A stretch of 64,000 nt of DNA from CALCHA01 sp035548175 (GCA_035548175.1 DASZTO010000027.1:1-64000), one strand, 5' to 3'; shown: positions 7,905 through 17,413, counted from the stretch's first letter. Notes: generated from the sequence alone by a model not told the origin. Made by a program: numbers and translations.

Positions 7905-9182
7905 TCAGAGTGCGTGAACTGTGTGCGTCAGCGCGGGGGAAGGGGGAAGTTTTGCGGCGCATGCATGAGGTGGGAGGAGGGGTGGGGGAGGTCGAGACAC
8001 ACGCAGTTTGCCGCGTGGGCGACAAGATTTCGCGGCGTTCGCCGGGAGGCGGGCGGGGAGGGAGAACGAGTGAGAGGCGCGGCGGAAGGCGTCGAAGGCG
8101 GGCTTGGGACGGCCCTGGGTATCGAGGATTCCGAGGTGGCGGTTGTTGACATCGCCGATGACGTTGACGCCGTCGGGGAGATCGTTGATGCGGTACCAGG
8201 CGAAGAGATCGACCTGGCCTGTGGAGGCGGCGAGTGCGGCGGCGCGGAGGAGGTAGTCGGCCTGGTATGCGGGGGTGTGTTCGAAGGAGAAACGGGCGGT
8301 GTACTGGCCGGAGACGAAACCGTCGGGTCGGCGGAAGTCGCTGTAGCCGATTTCGGCGAGCCAGAGCCGCTGGCGGCCGGCGTGAAGGGCGATGAGGTCG
8401 TGGAGGCGGTGGATGGAGTGGGGGAGTTGCTGAAGTGAATCGGGGGACCAGGTTTCGTAGTAGGCGTGCATGTTGACGACATCGACGGCGGGCAGGAGCG
8501 CGGGGTCTTGAAAGAGGCGGGCGAGGAAGTCGGCATTCCATGCGATGCCGCCGAGGACGACGAGGGCGTGGGGATCGGCTTGTCGGACGGCGTGGGATCC
8601 GGCTTCGACGAGAGCGGCGAACTGGGGGACGGAGCCGGACCAGTAGGCGGGATTGTCGGGTTCGTTCCAGAGTTCCCAGGAGTGGATGCGGGAGCGGTAG
8701 CGGGTGACGAGGGCGGTGAGGAAGCGTGCGAAATCGGCGGGGTCGCGCGGTGGGGCGTGCCAGAAGTTATCGGAGGGATCACCGGCGGCCCAGCGTGGGG
8801 TATAGCAGACGTAGGGGATGAGGCGGATGTGGTATTCATCGACGGCGATGCGGACGAAGTCGTCCCAGAAGGAGAAGTCGAGTTGTCCGGGGCGGGGCTG
8901 CATGTCGAGCCAGCTGAAGGCGATGCGGAGGACCTGAGCGCCGGAGGCGCGGCAGGCGTCGAGGTCGGCGCGGGCGTGGGCGAGAGAGCGGGAGGATTTG
9001 GGGTAATCCTCGCAAAGGCCCATGGTCATGGGGTGGAGGGGCGCGGGGAGGGCGGGGTCGTCGCGGCGGGCGCGGTGATGGGGCGGGAGGCATCCTGCGC
9101 AAATGTGAAAAGCGGCGAGCAGGAAAAGGAGGAGGGGCCAGCGGCACGGGTTGGGGAGGAAGGACCTAAAAAGGGTGAGCAT
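7905..9182 (-). CDS. Glycosidase-like lipoprotein, clan GH-A
   Basis: This 425-residue protein has a lipoprotein signal (hydrophobic stretch, then ICAGC with Cys31 as the modified residue), so it should be anchored outside the cytoplasm. The barrel starts around residue 53 and is in normal order: HARADLDACRASGAQVLRI, then ELWNEPDNPAYW with the acid/base Glu174, then LWLAEIGYSDF with nucleophile Glu277. The family resembles GH39/GH5-type beta-glycosidases; substrate unknown. The last 50 residues are low-complexity and Pro-rich. It is related to the two cytoplasmic barrel proteins of the cluster (4810-5700 and 17410-19524) and could trim the exported product. Confidence 0.78.
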   Translation of the reverse strand: MLTLFRSFLPNPCRWPLLLFLLAAFHICAGCLPPHHRARRDDPALPAPLHPMTMGLCEDYPKSSRSLAHARADLDACRASGAQVLRIAFSWLDMQPRPGQLDFSFWDDFVRIAVDEYHIRLIPYVCYTPRWAAGDPSDNFWHAPPRDPADFARFLTALVTRYRSRIHSWELWNEPDNPAYWSGSVPQFAALVEAGSHAVRQADPHALVVLGGIAWNADFLARLFQDPALLPAVDVVNMHAYYETWSPDSLQQLPHSIHRLHDLIALHAGRQRLWLAEIGYSDFRRPDGFVSGQYTARFSFEHTPAYQADYLLRAAALAASTGQVDLFAWYRINDLPDGVNVIGDVNNRHLGILDTQGRPKPAFDAFRRASHSFSLPARLPANAAKSCRPRGKLRVSRPPPPLLPPHACAAKLPPSPALTHTVHAL

Positions 9183-9293
9183 GAGGCGGTGAATCGTCGC
9201 GGTCGGGGGGGAGGATGCAGGAATTCATGGAACTTTGAGGGCTGAGCTTACGATTGAGAGGGAGAGGCCCGAGATGGATGCCGGGGAACCGGC

Positions 9294-11264
9294 GTGCAGC
9301 GAGGTCGCGGCAAGGAAGCCGCGAGCGGGCCGTGGAACGAATGGAGTCGTGCAGGGATGGCGGTGTATTTACGGGCGATGGGGTATTTTCGGCGGGATGG
9401 GGGCCTGATCGGGTTGCTGCTGGGTGTGATTGGGCTGCAGACGGGCGTGGGGCTGCTGGCGGCGTGGCCGATGGCGGTTCTGGTGGACTCGGTGCTGACG
9501 ACCGCGCCGAAGACGTCGGGGGTGCATGGGTGGTTTCTGGCGGTGCTGCCGGGGTCGCGACTGGGGCAGGTGGTGGGGCTGGCGGCGGTGGGGCTGCTGC
9601 TGAAGTTGACGGGGGATGTGCTGAACGTGGTGCGGACGATCGTGACGGCGCGGATCAACTACAACGGGCTGATGCGTGTGCGGTGCGATTTGTACCGGAA
9701 GCTGCAGGCATTGACGCTGAGTTATCATCGGAGTCAGCCGCAGGGAGACGCGATTTATCGGTTGAGCAACGACACGTTCGGGTGTCAGGCGATTTTGCAC
9801 ACGTTCATTTCGACGGGTGTGGCGGTGGCGACGCTGGCGGTGATGACGGTGATATTGGCGGCGCGGAACGGGACGCTGACGGCGCTGGCGCTGGGGGTGG
9901 CGCCGTTTCTGGCGGGGGCGAACATTTACTACGGGCGGCGTCTGAAGGCGGAATCGCTGGCGTGCAAGGACCGGGACACGGAGTTCACAACGACGGTGCA
10001 GCGGTCGATGTCGCTGATCGCGCTGGTGCAGGCGTTCGGGCGGGAGGGGGATGAGTTTGCGCGGTTTCACGGATCGATTCGGAATTGCGTGCGGGCGTGG
10101 TTCAAGCTGCATCACGAGGAAGTGAGTTACTGGATGGTGGTGGGGACGATCCTTGGGGTGGGCGGGGCGCTGGTGTTTGGGTATGGGGGGTACCTGGTGA
10201 TGCGGGACATGTTTCCGAGGCCGCGGGCGGGTGGGATGACGGTGGGCGATCTGCTGATTTTCACGAGTTACCTGGGGATGCTGTGGGATCCGCTGTGCAA
10301 GTTGACGGGTGCGGGAGCGACGATGCAGGGAGGAGCGGCGGGGGCGGAGCGAGTGTTCGAGGTGCTGGACCGCGACGTAGCGATACGTGATGAGGCGGGC
10401 GCGCGGGAGCTGGAGCGGCGGTCGCGGGTGCTGGAACTGGAGGGGGTGACGTTTTCGTATGGGAAGGAGCCGGTGCTGCGGGAGGTGAGCGCGCGGATCG
10501 AGCCCGGGCAGATGGTGGCGTTCGTGGGATCGAGCGGTGTGGGCAAGAGCACGCTGTTGAACTTGTTGCCGCGGTTTTACGATCCATGCGCGGGCGTGCT
10601 GCGGCTGGACGGGGTGGATGCGCGGGAGGTGCGGATTGCGGATTTGCGGCGGCACATAGCGTTGGTGCTGCAGGAGAGCGTGATTTTGCCGACGACGATC
10701 GCGGAGAACATCGCGTACGGGAGGCCGGAGGCGACGGTGGAGGAGATTCGCCGGGCGGCGGAGATGGCGGGCGCGGCGGAGTTCATCGAGGTGCTGTCGG
10801 AGAGATACGAGACGCGGGTGGCGGAGGGCGGGGGGAATCTGAGCGGCGGGCAGCGGCAGCGGATCAGCATAGCGCGGGCGCTGCTGACGGAGGCGCCGGT
10901 GATAGTGTTGGATGAGCCGACGAGCGCGCTGGATCCGCATCACGAGCGGGTGGTGATCGAGCAGCTGGGGAAAATCAAGGGGCAGCGGACGGTGGTCATA
11001 GTGAGCCATCGGTTGAGCACGGTGGCGGGTTGCGACCAGATATTCATGATGGAGGGTGGGCGGATCGTGGAGCGAGGGACGCACGTGGAGCTGATGGGTC
11101 GTCGTGGGAAGTACTGGGAGATGGCGCGGCAGCAGTTGCCGGAGGAGGGAGGGGAGGACGTGGCGGCGGCGGTCGATGCGCTGGCGGCGGAGGCGCGGGA
11201 AGTGGCGCGGATGAGCATGGGTGGGGTGGAAGGGGGCGGTGTCGAGGCGGCGCGCGTCGGATGA
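9294..11264 (+). CDS. ABC transporter, fused membrane and ATPase domains (MsbA-like exporter)
   Basis: The 656-residue half-transporter has an N-terminal six-helix membrane domain (starting near MGYFRRDGGLIGLLLGVIG) and a C-terminal ATPase. Walker A is GSSGVGKST, the signature LSGGQRQRISIARAL, Walker B VIVLDEPTSALD, and the switch histidine is in VIVSHRLSTVAG. Such proteins act as homodimers exporting lipids, glycolipids or peptides. An internal ATG at 9357 (MAVYLRAMGY) is an equally good start and would drop 21 residues. It is the only plus-strand gene inside the minus-strand glycosylation cluster, so it probably exports the product but is transcribed separately. Confidence 0.92.
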   Translation: MQRGRGKEAASGPWNEWSRAGMAVYLRAMGYFRRDGGLIGLLLGVIGLQTGVGLLAAWPMAVLVDSVLTTAPKTSGVHGWFLAVLPGSRLGQVVGLAAVGLLLKLTGDVLNVVRTIVTARINYNGLMRVRCDLYRKLQALTLSYHRSQPQGDAIYRLSNDTFGCQAILHTFISTGVAVATLAVMTVILAARNGTLTALALGVAPFLAGANIYYGRRLKAESLACKDRDTEFTTTVQRSMSLIALVQAFGREGDEFARFHGSIRNCVRAWFKLHHEEVSYWMVVGTILGVGGALVFGYGGYLVMRDMFPRPRAGGMTVGDLLIFTSYLGMLWDPLCKLTGAGATMQGGAAGAERVFEVLDRDVAIRDEAGARELERRSRVLELEGVTFSYGKEPVLREVSARIEPGQMVAFVGSSGVGKSTLLNLLPRFYDPCAGVLRLDGVDAREVRIADLRRHIALVLQESVILPTTIAENIAYGRPEATVEEIRRAAEMAGAAEFIEVLSERYETRVAEGGGNLSGGQRQRISIARALLTEAPVIVLDEPTSALDPHHERVVIEQLGKIKGQRTVVIVSHRLSTVAGCDQIFMMEGGRIVERGTHVELMGRRGKYWEMARQQLPEEGGEDVAAAVDALAAEAREVARMSMGGVEGGGVEAARVG

Positions 11265-11288
11265 CGCGCACCGCCGGCCGAGAGCTGC

Positions 11289-11603
11289 TTACGGTTCGCT
11301 GGCGATGAGCTTGAAGAATCGGGATTGTTCGCCTTCTTTGGTTTTGTCCTGATAGAGGAAGGCGAGGCGTTTTTCATCGAATTTCTGGAAGAAATCATCC
11401 CAGGTGATGGGTTCAAGGGAGTTTTCGCCGGAGTAGCCGGGGAAATCGATGCGGAGGAGCCCCGCATCTTCGCCGTGGCGTTCGGTGCCTTTAACGGAGG
11501 CGGGTTTACCGCCGCGTTCTTCGGCCCATCGGCGGATGGTGTCGTGGTCGCGGGTGGTCTGGGATTCGCCGGCGGAATGTCCGGGGTGAGCATGTGATGG
11601 CAT
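11289..11603 (-). CDS. Small conserved protein of unknown function
   Basis: The 104-residue soluble protein contains the blocks HDTIRRWAEERGGKPASVKG, GLLRIDFPGYSGENSLEPI and WDDFFQKFDEKRLAFLYQ. I recognise this as a conserved small family common in proteobacteria and planctomycetes, sometimes mislabelled as a glucan branching enzyme; no catalytic function is evident. The ATG at 11603 is chosen because AGGAG lies eight bases upstream; the frame continues to 11633. It is convergent with the ABC exporter, 24 bases apart, and downstream of the glycosyltransferases on the same strand. Confidence 0.75.
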   Translation of the reverse strand: MPSHAHPGHSAGESQTTRDHDTIRRWAEERGGKPASVKGTERHGEDAGLLRIDFPGYSGENSLEPITWDDFFQKFDEKRLAFLYQDKTKEGEQSRFFKLIASEP

Positions 11604-11713
11604 GGGAAGATCTCCTGAAAACCGGGTGAGCAATCAGCGGGGAAAAGGGGTGCAAGTCCCGCGCCGGAGGAGGTGGATAAGGGAGGGGTTTAGGGAAAAA
11701 AAAGGCAGGTTTT

Positions 11714-12841
11714 TCAGCGGGCGTGGGTGAGGATGTAGCCTTCGAGTTCGCGGGCGCGGTGAGCCGCGGTGTGGCGTGCGAGGACGGCGCGGCGGGCGTT
11801 CTCGGCGATAGCGCGGCGGGATTCTTCGGGGAGGTCGCGGAGGATGGCGATGACGTCGGCGGAAGTTTGGGCGAGGAGGATTTCCTGGCCGGGCTTGAGC
11901 AAGGTTTCGAGGCCGTCCCAGGAATCGGAGATGATGGGCACGCCGCAGGCGGCGGCTTCGAAGAGGCGGACGGAGGGGGAATATCCGGCCTTGATCATGT
12001 CGTGGCGGGTGACGTTGAGGGTGAAGCGCTGGGCGTTGTAAAAGGCGCGGTGATCGGCGGGGGCCAGGTGGCTGACGCGGCGGAGGTTGGCGGGCCAGGG
12101 GATGGTGTCGGGGTATTGGGGTCCGGCGACGACGAAGCGTTGGTGGAGGAGCCGGCGGGCGGGTTGGAGGAGGAGGCGGTGGAGAGTGGGCTGTCGGTCG
12201 GGGGAGTAAGTGCCGAGGTAACCGAGGTCGAAGTCGAAGGGGCGAGGCTCCGGGAAGTAGAGTTCGGGATCAACGGAGCAGTAAAGGGGCAGAGCGCGAG
12301 GAGAGCCGAAGCGTTGTTCGAGGAGGCGGAGTGTGGGTCCTCCGGTGAATGAGAGGTAGAGGTCGTACCTGGGGATGAGGTGAGGTGCGAGGTATTCGTA
12401 GTCATGGCGGTGGAGCTTGGCGAGGGTGACGGGGGTGTCGATGTCGTAGAAGGCGGAGAGGCCTGGGGAGCGTTGAAGGAGGGCGGTGACCCATTCGCCG
12501 AGTGGGACGCCCTCCTGGACATAGGAGCCGACGATGACGAGATCAGCGGCGGCGATATCCGGGAGGAAGCGAAGCTGGAGATCGTGGAGGGAGTCGTAGA
12601 GTTCGGTGCGGCCGAAGGGGGGGCGTGGCATGTCTCGGTTGTGTGCGTACCAGGGGCGATCGCATTCGAGGAAGAGGAGGTTGTGTCCGCGGCGGGTGAG
12701 TTCGCGGACGAGGCCGCGGTAGGTGGTGGCGTGGCCGTTGCCCCAGGAGCTGGTGATGGCGAGGCCGATGATGACGATGTTGAGGGCGCGCGGCGCGGGC
12801 TGTGGGGAGTTGAGCGCGATGTGGGGGTCGGCGAGGGACAT
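11714..12841 (-). CDS. CgeB-like glycosyltransferase (first of three)
   Basis: The 375-residue protein resembles CgeB-type/group 1 GT-B glycosyltransferases. The N-terminal domain starts with NIVIIGLAITSSWGNGHATT, where the GNGHAT turn is typical for an acceptor-site loop. The C-terminal nucleotide-sugar domain has YSPSVRLFEAAACGVPIISD (about residues 295-315), the family's E-containing motif. HLAPADHRAFYNAQRFTLNV precedes it. No signal peptide or membrane segment is seen. Two paralogues lie directly upstream in the operon. Donor and acceptor are unknown; the tandem copies suggest successive sugar additions. Confidence 0.82.
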   Translation of the reverse strand: MSLADPHIALNSPQPAPRALNIVIIGLAITSSWGNGHATTYRGLVRELTRRGHNLLFLECDRPWYAHNRDMPRPPFGRTELYDSLHDLQLRFLPDIAAADLVIVGSYVQEGVPLGEWVTALLQRSPGLSAFYDIDTPVTLAKLHRHDYEYLAPHLIPRYDLYLSFTGGPTLRLLEQRFGSPRALPLYCSVDPELYFPEPRPFDFDLGYLGTYSPDRQPTLHRLLLQPARRLLHQRFVVAGPQYPDTIPWPANLRRVSHLAPADHRAFYNAQRFTLNVTRHDMIKAGYSPSVRLFEAAACGVPIISDSWDGLETLLKPGQEILLAQTSADVIAILRDLPEESRRAIAENARRAVLARHTAAHRARELEGYILTHAR

Positions 12842-12859
12842 GCGGGAGGCCTTTCGGGA

Positions 12860-14065
12860 TCAGTGGTGAGCAAGGAGGGGCTGATTGCGGAGGTCTGCGA
12901 GGCGAGTCGAGAGGCGGCGATGGGCGTCGAGGACGAGTTCAAGCTGAAGGGCGCGATGGGCGTAGGTGTGCTGTGCGCGGACGCGGGCGAGAGCTGCGCG
13001 TCCGATGGCGCGGGCGCGCTGGTCGTTGAGGGAGCGGACGTGCTCGGCGACCTGGTGACCGTCGGCGGCGACGAGGATTTCGCGGCCTGGCTCGAGGAAA
13101 TGGTCGATGCCGACCCAGTCGTCGGTGATGAGGCAGGCCCCGGCGCCGGCGGCTTCAAAGACGCGTGTGGCGGGGGAGAATCCGTAGCGGGCCATGGACT
13201 CACGGGAGATGTTGAGCAGGGCGCGGGGGGTGGAGTTGAGGGCATTGTGGTCGGCGGTGCCGACGTGGCCGAGGTAGCGGACGTTGGGGGGCAAGGATTT
13301 GTCGCGCCACCCAGCGCCGCCGAGGAGGAACTGTTGGTCGTTGCAGGCGGCGGCGGGCTGGAGGAAGAAACGTTCGACGCGTGCTTCGCGGTCCGGGAGG
13401 CGGTTGCCAAGGAAGGCGAGATCGCCGGAGAAGCGTGGGTCCGGGGGGACGGGGTGGTGGGTGGCGGGATCGAGGGCGTTGTAGACAGGGACGCAGGCTT
13501 TGGCACCCAGAGCGCGGTAGGCGCTGACGACGGGATCGCCGCCGCCGTAGGTGAGGATGAGGTCGTATTTCGGGATGAGCGCGGCGAAGGGATCTGGGGC
13601 GATTGCCGGTTGCGGATTGTCCATTGCCGATTGATGCGGAACTCCGTCTTCACCGGGCAATGGGCGATTGGGGATTGGCAGCGACTTATGCACGCGATCC
13701 AGGGTTGCGGGGGCGTCGACATCCCAGAAGGCGATGAGGTTGCGGGGTGTTTTGAGTTCGAGGAGGGCGGCTTCGAGGAGATCGTCGAAGACTCCGACGC
13801 CGGAAGCCTTGACGATGAGGTCGGCGGAGCGAGCGTCGTGGAGGCAGGCTTCGGCGGCGGCGGGATGGGCGCCGGAGTAGACGACGACGCGGGCGTAGGG
13901 GGGATCCGGGATATCGCGGTGGCTCTGGCGGTCGTAGGCGTCGGGCTCGTAGAAGGTGATGGTGTGGCCGCGTTGATGGAGCGCGCGGAGGATGCCGCGG
14001 TAGTAGGTGGCGGCGCCGTTCCAGTAGCAGGAGACGAGTGAGGAGCCGAAGAAAGCGATATGCAT
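12860..14065 (-). CDS. CgeB-like glycosyltransferase with a short in-frame repeat insertion
   Basis: The 401-residue product is paralogous to the gene at 11714-12841: it starts with MHIAFFGSSLVSCYWNGAAT and has GFSPATRVFEAAGAGACLIT near residue 310. Between VDAPATLDRVHK and LIPKYDLILTYGGG about 34 residues are present where the paralogue has about 9. The extra DNA (about 13601-13680) is built of GATTGCC and GATTGG words, unlike the flanks, and looks like an inserted repeat that kept the frame. The start at 14065 is chosen because the longer frame upstream is Pro/Arg-rich antisense of the next gene. It lies 18 bases upstream of the next GT gene. Confidence 0.8.
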   Translation of the reverse strand: MHIAFFGSSLVSCYWNGAATYYRGILRALHQRGHTITFYEPDAYDRQSHRDIPDPPYARVVVYSGAHPAAAEACLHDARSADLIVKASGVGVFDDLLEAALLELKTPRNLIAFWDVDAPATLDRVHKSLPIPNRPLPGEDGVPHQSAMDNPQPAIAPDPFAALIPKYDLILTYGGGDPVVSAYRALGAKACVPVYNALDPATHHPVPPDPRFSGDLAFLGNRLPDREARVERFFLQPAAACNDQQFLLGGAGWRDKSLPPNVRYLGHVGTADHNALNSTPRALLNISRESMARYGFSPATRVFEAAGAGACLITDDWVGIDHFLEPGREILVAADGHQVAEHVRSLNDQRARAIGRAALARVRAQHTYAHRALQLELVLDAHRRLSTRLADLRNQPLLAHH

Positions 14066-14085
14066 GTCGAGTTCCGGATAATGGG

Positions 14086-15267
14086 TTAATGGGTCGATGG
14101 GGTGAGAGGGGGCGGTGACGGGTTTTTGCGGGCGGTGGGGCGGCGGGACCTGGCGGGCTTTTTGCGGTGGGCGATGGAGGCGGTGAGTTCGTGGTAGATG
14201 TTGAGGAGTTCGTCGACGCGGTGGGCGCAGGTGTGGCGGGAGATGAGTGTGCGGTGTCCATGGGCGGCGAGATGGTAGGCGAGTTCGGGCTCGTGGAGGA
14301 CGCGGCGGAGTTGGGCGGTCATTTCCTGGCCGGTGGAGGCGACGAGGAAATCGCGGCCGGGGTCGAAGAGGTGCTCGGCGTCGTTCCACGGGGAGCAGAT
14401 GAGGGGGATGCCGCAGGCGAGTGCTTCGAAGACGCGGATGGTGGGGATGCCCGGGAGGGCCTGGACATAGGGCCTGCGGGGGACATGGACGGTGACTTTG
14501 AAGCGGGCGAAGAGATCGGGGGCCTTGTAGTTAGGGAGCCAGCCGGCGTAGCGGATGCGGGCGGATTTGAGAGCTTTGAGGGCGGAATCGGGATAGCGTA
14601 CGCCGTGGATGCGGGCTTTGAGCTGGAGGTTTTTGACGGGGTGGAGGAGGAATTCGTGGAGTTCGGCGGTGCGTTCGTCATCGCCCCAGTTGCCGACCCA
14701 GATGAGATCTCCCTCGCAGGGGCGGCCGGCAATGGGGCGGAAGAGGCGGGTATCGGCGGCTTCATGCCAGGTGAAGGCACGGCGGGTCCATTTGCGGCGG
14801 ATATAGAGATCGCGGAGGACGTTTCCGAAGGCGAGCACGCCATCGTATCGGGAGAGGTCGTAAGCGCGCATGGAGGAGGCGTCGGTGACGGCGCGGTGGT
14901 GGGTGTCGTGGAAGAGCAGGACGAAGGAATTCATGGAGCGGCGAAGTTGGCCGATACGGCGGACGAGTTTGTGATCGGACCACTCGTGGACGAGCACGAG
15001 GTCGGCGGATTCGAGGAGGCGGGGCAGGTCAAGGGAATCGAGGGAGTAACTTCGGGAGCGGAGTTCGGGATAGACGGTGTGAAAATCCCTGAGGGGCGCG
15101 GCGCCCTGGTCGGCGCGGAGGTTCTGGAGGCTCCAGTTGTTTTTGGGCTCGTAGACATCGACACGGTGGCCGCGGTGGAGGAGCTCCCGCGTGACGCCGC
15201 GGAGGAAATGTGCGTTGCCGTGATTCCAGTCGGAAAGGAGGGAGTGGTAGAACATCACGATGCGCAT
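14086..15267 (-). CDS. CgeB-like glycosyltransferase (third copy)
   Basis: The 393-residue product starts MRIVMFYHSLLSDWNHGNAH, the same N-terminal Rossmann strand and asparagine/glycine loop as its two paralogues. It has FVLLFHDTHHRAVTD in the middle and PTIRVFEALACGIPLICSPW in the C-terminal domain. The C-terminus is a basic, Pro-rich tail of about 30 residues. The ATG at 15267 overlaps the end of the GT4 gene by 13 bases, which indicates translational coupling, and a GGAG lies upstream. Role as for its neighbours: transfer of a sugar to an unknown acceptor in the cytoplasm. Confidence 0.82.
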   Translation of the reverse strand: MRIVMFYHSLLSDWNHGNAHFLRGVTRELLHRGHRVDVYEPKNNWSLQNLRADQGAAPLRDFHTVYPELRSRSYSLDSLDLPRLLESADLVLVHEWSDHKLVRRIGQLRRSMNSFVLLFHDTHHRAVTDASSMRAYDLSRYDGVLAFGNVLRDLYIRRKWTRRAFTWHEAADTRLFRPIAGRPCEGDLIWVGNWGDDERTAELHEFLLHPVKNLQLKARIHGVRYPDSALKALKSARIRYAGWLPNYKAPDLFARFKVTVHVPRRPYVQALPGIPTIRVFEALACGIPLICSPWNDAEHLFDPGRDFLVASTGQEMTAQLRRVLHEPELAYHLAAHGHRTLISRHTCAHRVDELLNIYHELTASIAHRKKPARSRRPTARKNPSPPPLTPSTH

Positions 15268-16394
15268 GGAAGAAAGGTCTCCGTAGCGGGTTTGGGGGCG
15301 GCGGGGGAGGGGTCGAAGGGTGTCCGCGCGAGATGGTGGTAAGCGTGGAGGTAAGCGCGAGCCATGCGGTCGGTGGTGAACTGGAGAGCGCGGCGGCGGG
15401 CGCGGGCGGCGAGTTCGCGGCGGCAGTCGGGGTTGTCGACGAGGCGGCGGGCGGCGTCGACGAGAGCGTCGTGATCGTCGGGGGGGACGAAGAGGGCGGC
15501 ATCGCGCCAGATTTCGCGGAGGCTGGGGATGTCGCCGACAATGAGTGCGCATCCGGCGAGGGCGGCTTCGAGGATGGAGAGGCCGAAGGGTTCGTATCTG
15601 GCGGGGAGGGCGTAAATGGCGGCGGAAGCGAGTCGTGCGGCGAGCTGTGGTGGAGCGAGTCGGCCGAGGCAATGGAGGTCGTGGGGCTGTTCGGCCGGGG
15701 GTTGCTGTTGGCCGGAGGAGTGGAGGTCGCCGGCGACGCAGACGGGCCACGGGAGGCGTGGGGCGGCGTTCTGGAGGCAGCGGAGGTTTTTGGCCTCGTC
15801 CCAGAGGCGGCCGGCGGAGAAGATGATGGGGAGTTTTGTTCCGGGGGCGAAGAGGCGTGGTTCGCGGCCATTGTAGATGACCTGGGTGGAGGGGAGCTGT
15901 CCGTAATGATCGCGGAGGGAGGCGAGCATGGCGGCGGAGGGGGCGACGACCAGATCGGCGGCGAGGAGTCCGGCGGAGACGCGGCGGCGATAGGTGTCCC
16001 AGGAAGCGGGCGCATCCTGTCGGCGGACGGCGCGCCACCAGGAGAGGACGCAGGAATGGGCGACGACGAGCGTTGGGGCGTGGAAGGGGAGGGCGGCGTG
16101 GGCGTAACCGTTGAGATGAAGGATGTCCGGCTGGAGGGAATTTTCAAGGGAAAGGAGCCATTCGCCGGCGCGATCGACGTCGGACCAGGGGTTATCCATC
16201 CATTCGAGGGCGAAGGAGGAGGAGTGCAGGCCGAGGCCGGGGATGGCGGCGGCGGCGGCGCGCTGGGCGTGGTCGGGGGGAGCGCCCATGGTGGCTAGGT
16301 GGACCTGGACACCCAGGGGGGCGAGTGCGGCGGCGAGGTCGAGAGCATAGGTCCAGACCCCTCCGACGGTGTCGGCAGTCATGAGCAGTCGCAT
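15255..16394 (-). CDS. GT4-family (group 1) glycosyltransferase
   Basis: This 379-residue GT-B enzyme begins MRLLMTADTVGGVWTYALDL, a typical group 1 N-terminus with a glycine-rich acceptor loop. The C-terminal domain has IIFSAGRLWDEAKNLRCL, and the E-x7-E motif RYEPFGLSILEAALAGCAL, which contacts the nucleotide sugar. It lies 20 bases downstream of the MDR dehydrogenase gene and overlaps the next glycosyltransferase. No membrane segment is seen. It probably adds one sugar in the same pathway as the three CgeB-like enzymes. Confidence 0.88.
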   Translation of the reverse strand: MRLLMTADTVGGVWTYALDLAAALAPLGVQVHLATMGAPPDHAQRAAAAAIPGLGLHSSSFALEWMDNPWSDVDRAGEWLLSLENSLQPDILHLNGYAHAALPFHAPTLVVAHSCVLSWWRAVRRQDAPASWDTYRRRVSAGLLAADLVVAPSAAMLASLRDHYGQLPSTQVIYNGREPRLFAPGTKLPIIFSAGRLWDEAKNLRCLQNAAPRLPWPVCVAGDLHSSGQQQPPAEQPHDLHCLGRLAPPQLAARLASAAIYALPARYEPFGLSILEAALAGCALIVGDIPSLREIWRDAALFVPPDDHDALVDAARRLVDNPDCRRELAARARRRALQFTTDRMARAYLHAYHHLARTPFDPSPAAPKPATETFLPCAS

Positions 16395-16414
16395 GGGTGA
16401 TCCGAAGTAAGTGT

Positions 16415-17413
16415 TCACATGCGGATGAGAGCTTTGATGAAACCGTCGGCGCGGGCGTGGGTGGCGCGGAGGGCGTCGCCGAGTTGTTCGAGCGGGAAGA
16501 CATGGGTGTAGAGCGGCGCGGGATCGAGGCGGCCTTGGGCGACTTCGCCGACGGCGGCGGTCATGCCGTGGAGATAGACGGCGGGGTCGCGTTCGTGGGC
16601 GTTGATGACGTCGAGTCCGCGCCAGTTCCAGAGCTGCATGTTGACGCTGCGGAGTCCGTCCTGGTGGTAACCGGCGACGACGAGGCGGCCGCGTTCTCTG
16701 GTGAGTTCGGCGGCGAGGTTGAGGGGCCATTCCTTGCCGGTGGCTTCGATGACGACGTCGCAGAAGCGCTGTCGCGTGAGGCTGTTGACGTGGTGGATGA
16801 TGCGCCAATGGTCGTCCATGAGGATGGTTTCGCTGGCGCCGAAGCGGGAGGCGACATCGAGGGAGAAGGGGCGTCGGGAGAGGGCGATGACGCGGGCGCC
16901 GGCGTTGGCGGCGAGGCGAGACAGAAGGAGGCCGAGGAATCCGGCGCCGACGATGGCGACGGTCTGTCCGGGGCGGATGTCGGCGCGGCGGAAGATGTTG
17001 AGGGCGCAGCCGAGGGGCTCGGCGGGGAGCGGCGAGCCGTCGAGGGCCGGGGGAAGCTTGACGGTGGCGGAGACGTCGGCGAGATCGTACTGGGCGTAGG
17101 CGTGCTGGGAGAGGGTGGCGACACGCTCGCCGATGCGGAAGGAGGAGACGCCGGGACCGAGTGCGTCGACGATTCCCCAGCCTTCGTGGCCGAGGGCGCC
17201 GGGCTCCATGGGGTACGTGAACCAATCGCGGCCTTCGAAGGGGGGAATGTTGGAGGCGCAGACGCCGCAGCCCTGGAGGCGGACGCGGAGCTGACCGGGT
17301 CCGGGGGTGGGGAGCGGGGCGTCGGCGACGACGACGCTGCCTGGGGCCTGGACGACGGCGGCGCGCATGGTGGCGGCGGGAGTGCGGAGCGGCGTGGAGG
17401 CGAGAGCGGTCAT
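16415..17413 (-). CDS. MDR-superfamily (zinc-type) dehydrogenase
   Basis: The 332-residue protein is a medium-chain dehydrogenase/reductase. The catalytic zinc region is GCGVCASN and GHEGWG, and the NAD(P)-binding motif AIVGAGFLGLLL is at about residue 155. The four-cysteine structural zinc loop is absent, as in several sugar-alcohol subfamilies. Its ATG overlaps the stop of the GH-epimerase fusion gene (ATGA, 17410-17413), so they are translationally coupled. In this context it may oxidise or reduce a sugar, inositol or threonine-like intermediate; the substrate cannot be derived from sequence alone. Confidence 0.85.
   Translation of the reverse strand: MTALASTPLRTPAATMRAAVVQAPGSVVVADAPLPTPGPGQLRVRLQGCGVCASNIPPFEGRDWFTYPMEPGALGHEGWGIVDALGPGVSSFRIGERVATLSQHAYAQYDLADVSATVKLPPALDGSPLPAEPLGCALNIFRRADIRPGQTVAIVGAGFLGLLLSRLAANAGARVIALSRRPFSLDVASRFGASETILMDDHWRIIHHVNSLTRQRFCDVVIEATGKEWPLNLAAELTRERGRLVVAGYHQDGLRSVNMQLWNWRGLDVINAHERDPAVYLHGMTAAVGEVAQGRLDPAPLYTHVFPLEQLGDALRATHARADGFIKALIRM

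Noticed and set aside
14066..14389. Extended N-terminus of the second CgeB-like protein (start at 14389)
   Set aside because: The added 108 residues are Pro/Arg-rich antisense-like sequence overlapping the next gene; the ATG at 14065 matches the paralogues.
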